From contig JBHEMK010000183.1 of the NCBI GenBank assembly GCA_046262635.1, positions 1 through 39,323 on the forward strand: a DNA stretch of 39,323 nt, read 5' to 3'. The DNA comes from JBHEMK01 sp046262635 (GTDB taxonomy: Bacteria; Actinomycetota; Thermoleophilia; Gaiellales; Gaiellaceae). Under the pieces are notes generated by a model. That model was not told where the DNA came from. It worked only from the letters and a program-made list of their open reading frames with translations, and searched no databases. Of this stretch, positions 38,147-39,323 are shown piece by piece; the first letter of the stretch is position 1; every line of letters starts with the position of its first letter. The translations under genes were made by a program, and so were the position numbers.

Positions 38147-38163
38147 CTCTCGATAATCGAGAG
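38147..38163 (+). promoter_or_regulatory. palindromic candidate operator over a -10 box
   Basis: CTCTCGA (38147-38153) and TCGAGAG (38157-38163) form a perfect 7-bp inverted repeat with TAA at the centre. GATAAT (38152-38157) inside it resembles a -10 box for the gene starting at 38186. A bound dimeric repressor would block that promoter. The palindrome is seen; its regulatory role is inferred. Confidence 0.45.
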
Positions 38164-38185
38164 GATCGAGGTGTTCCGCCTTGCG

Positions 38186-38530
38186 ATGACTGATCACATG
38201 AGCCCCTTGTTCGACGAGATCCGAGAGCTGCTCGCGGCGCCGGCGGGCGGCGCGGGAGCGCCTGCGCTTGCCCACATCGAGGACACGCTGACGTCCGGCT
38301 ATGCCCAAGCACTCGCGCTCGAGGCCGAGCGCTGGCGGATCGAGCGGCGGATGGGCGAGGTCGCCTCGCAGCTGAGTGAAGAGTCCGGACTGCTGCGGAC
38401 GGAAGAGATCGCGAGCCTCGCGTCGCGGCTCTCCGTCGCGGACGGCGAGCTCTCGCACCTGCGCGGTCTGCTCGCGTCCTTGCGGGCGCGGGCGTCGGAC
38501 CAGCGCCTCGCCGAGAGCCGGGCGATGTAG
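38186..38530 (+). CDS. small coiled-coil protein, unknown function, 3' end at an IS junction
   Basis: 114 residues from ATG 38186; GTG 38171 (with GAGG 6 nt upstream) is an alternative giving five more, and the frame is open back to 38129. No signal peptide or membrane helix. It is mainly helical with heptad-like patterns: AHIEDTLTSGYAQALALEAE, RWRIERRMGEVASQL, SLASRLSVADGELSHLRGLL. The function is unknown. Its last codons (ATG TAG) overlap the putative end of an IS481-type element beginning TGTAGGACC at 38526, so the stop codon seems to be supplied by the insertion and the natural C-terminus may be lost. Confidence 0.65.
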   Translation: MTDHMSPLFDEIRELLAAPAGGAGAPALAHIEDTLTSGYAQALALEAERWRIERRMGEVASQLSEESGLLRTEEIASLASRLSVADGELSHLRGLLASLRARASDQRLAESRAM

Positions 38531-38740
38531 GACCCAGCAAGGTTGTTCCTCCGGAGTGCCTCGAGCCGCTGTAGTGGCGGTTGGTGGCTGAGGGATCCGT
38601 GGGGTCTGCGGCGATTGTAGAAGTCGAGCCAGCCGGGCAGGGCGGCGCGGCGTTCGCCGCTGTTGCCGTAGATCGCTGCGTAGGCCCAGCCGCCGAGCAT
38701 CGTGGGAAGGATCTGCGGGATCGTCATTGAACCGCGACAA
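38526..38740 (-). mobile_element. remnant of an IS481-family insertion sequence (transposase 3' end)
   Basis: On the minus strand 38537-38700 encodes the end of an IS481-type integrase-core transposase: GGWAYAAIYGNSGERRAALP, then GWLDFYNRRRPHGSL and LRRNNLAGSY, the usual final block of actinobacterial members. There is no stop codon at the expected place, the frame just upstream (SMTIPQILPT instead of an ERFIQTLL-like block) is degraded, and the catalytic DDE part is not recognisable. The left edge reads TGTAGGACCC at 38526, agreeing with the TGT ends of this family. No matching inverted end was found to the right, so only a fragment remains. Confidence 0.7.
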
Positions 38741-39172
38741 GAAATGCGGCGAGGTTGGAGCTCCGGGGGGAGATCACAAAACGAGGAGCGCAACCGGCTG
38801 CGGATCGTGCGTCGCGGCGGCGGTTCGGTGGTGAGGGGGCAGGCACAGATCATGGTCTTGGTAGGCCACCGGTTTCGCCGCGTCGCGGGGGTGGTCTTCA
38901 GCGAATCCAAACGTTGTGCAAGCTGATCGATCCGTCCACTGCGACGGCTTTGAGGCCCCTCCGCCCGCGCTGCTGGGGCCGGCCGCCGCGCAGCTTCACG
39001 CTGCCGGAGCGACAGCAGATCAACGGAGATCGCGCTCGCCGTCGATCAGTCAGCCGTTTTGCGATCTGGAGCCAGGCCCAAGCTCGCCGATCACCTCGTC
39101 GCCACGCTTAATCGATTGCCAGGTTCCACCATTCAACCCTGCAAAAGTCGCCTGAACGATCCACTAGGAGCA
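38741..39172. other. degraded sequence without a recognisable gene
   Basis: About 430 nt. All six frames are broken or show no family likeness. On the minus strand pieces such as LAQRLDSLKTTPATRRNRW and GRPQQRGRRGLKAVAVDGS are open but unrecognised. It is probably more of the decayed insertion sequence or other mobile DNA. GC content is somewhat lower and more uneven than in the housekeeping part. Confidence 0.45.
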
Positions 39173-39323
39173 TTAGGCCGCGTAGCGGTAGAAGAGGTCG
39201 CCAGCCGCTCGACACGCCCAGTTGGGAGAGCGGCGCAGCAGCGTCCGCGCCGCTGCGAGCGTTCGTCCGGATCCATCCTCGGGAGCGCGCTCGGCCAGGG
39301 TCGTGTAGGCAAGTGGTTGTTCG
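39173..39323 (-). CDS. 3' end of an unrecognised gene, cut by the window edge
   Basis: Forty-nine codons run in from the window edge on the minus strand and stop at TAA (39175-39173). The peptide includes LAYTTLAERAPEDGSGRTLA, AARTLLRRSPNWACRAAGDL and ends FYRYAA. Codon choice is GC3-rich as in real genes here. It is too short to assign a family. Confidence 0.45.
   Translation of the reverse strand, partial: EQPLAYTTLAERAPEDGSGRTLAAARTLLRRSPNWACRAAGDLFYRYAA

Overview
The window is a GC-rich chromosomal segment of about 39 kb that holds the core transcription and translation locus of a bacterium: rpoB-rpoC, then the str, S10, spc and alpha ribosomal protein operons fused into one gene train, then a small housekeeping tail. 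GC-rich third codon positions, many GTG and TTG starts, candidate leaderless promoters (-10 box only 6 to 9 nt before the start codon), zinc-type S14, S4, L24 and L36, a short-lid adenylate kinase and an RpoB cluster I like that of Mycobacterium all point to Actinomycetota. The long low-complexity extensions on ribosomal proteins and the style of the accessory genes suggest a deep lineage such as Thermoleophilia (Gaiellales or Solirubrobacterales). That placement is an inference, not a database result.

Layout. 1-8384: rpoB and rpoC, closed by a strong hairpin terminator at 8409-8438. 8458-11443: two convergent genes between rpoC and rpsL, a secreted protein of unknown function on + and a membrane-anchored GAF-GGDEF diguanylate cyclase on -. 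11562-11628: a good sigma-A promoter and a leader hairpin ahead of rpsL. 11659-32323: rpsL-rpsG-fusA-tuf-rpsJ-rplC-rplD-rplW-rplB-rpsS-rplV-rpsC-rplP-rpmC-rpsQ-rplN-rplX-rplE-rpsN-rpsH-rplF-rplR-rpsE-rpmD-rplO-secY-adk-map-(infA)-rpmJ-rpsM-rpsK-rpsD-rpoA-rplQ, almost all with overlapping or abutting stop and start codons. 32564-33040 (-): a VIT1/CCC1-type membrane protein. 33121-36583 (+): truA, a HAD phosphatase and ligA. 36840-38048 (-): a PBP4-type D-Ala-D-Ala carboxypeptidase. 38186-38530 (+): a small coiled-coil protein whose 3' end coincides with the end of a decayed IS481-type insertion sequence. 38741-39323: degraded sequence and the 3' end of an unrecognised gene on the minus strand.

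How the genes work together. RpoB, RpoC and RpoA make the RNA polymerase core. The ribosomal proteins, EF-G, EF-Tu, SecY, methionine aminopeptidase and adenylate kinase couple ribosome assembly, elongation, protein export, N-terminal maturation and nucleotide balance.

What stands out. (1) Several ribosomal proteins carry long, probably disordered extensions: S17 has about 245 extra N-terminal residues rich in Ala, Glu, Pro and Val; S3 has about 200 C-terminal residues with a 39-bp tandem repeat; S5 has about 90 C-terminal residues; L22 and L15 have shorter tails. RpoB has an acidic tail and RpoC a large insertion. (2) infA, at its normal place, is broken by four alternating one-base indels and a decayed 3' end, while all its neighbours are intact. 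(3) adk has no ordinary start codon at the expected place. (4) All three core RNA polymerase subunits start with TTG.
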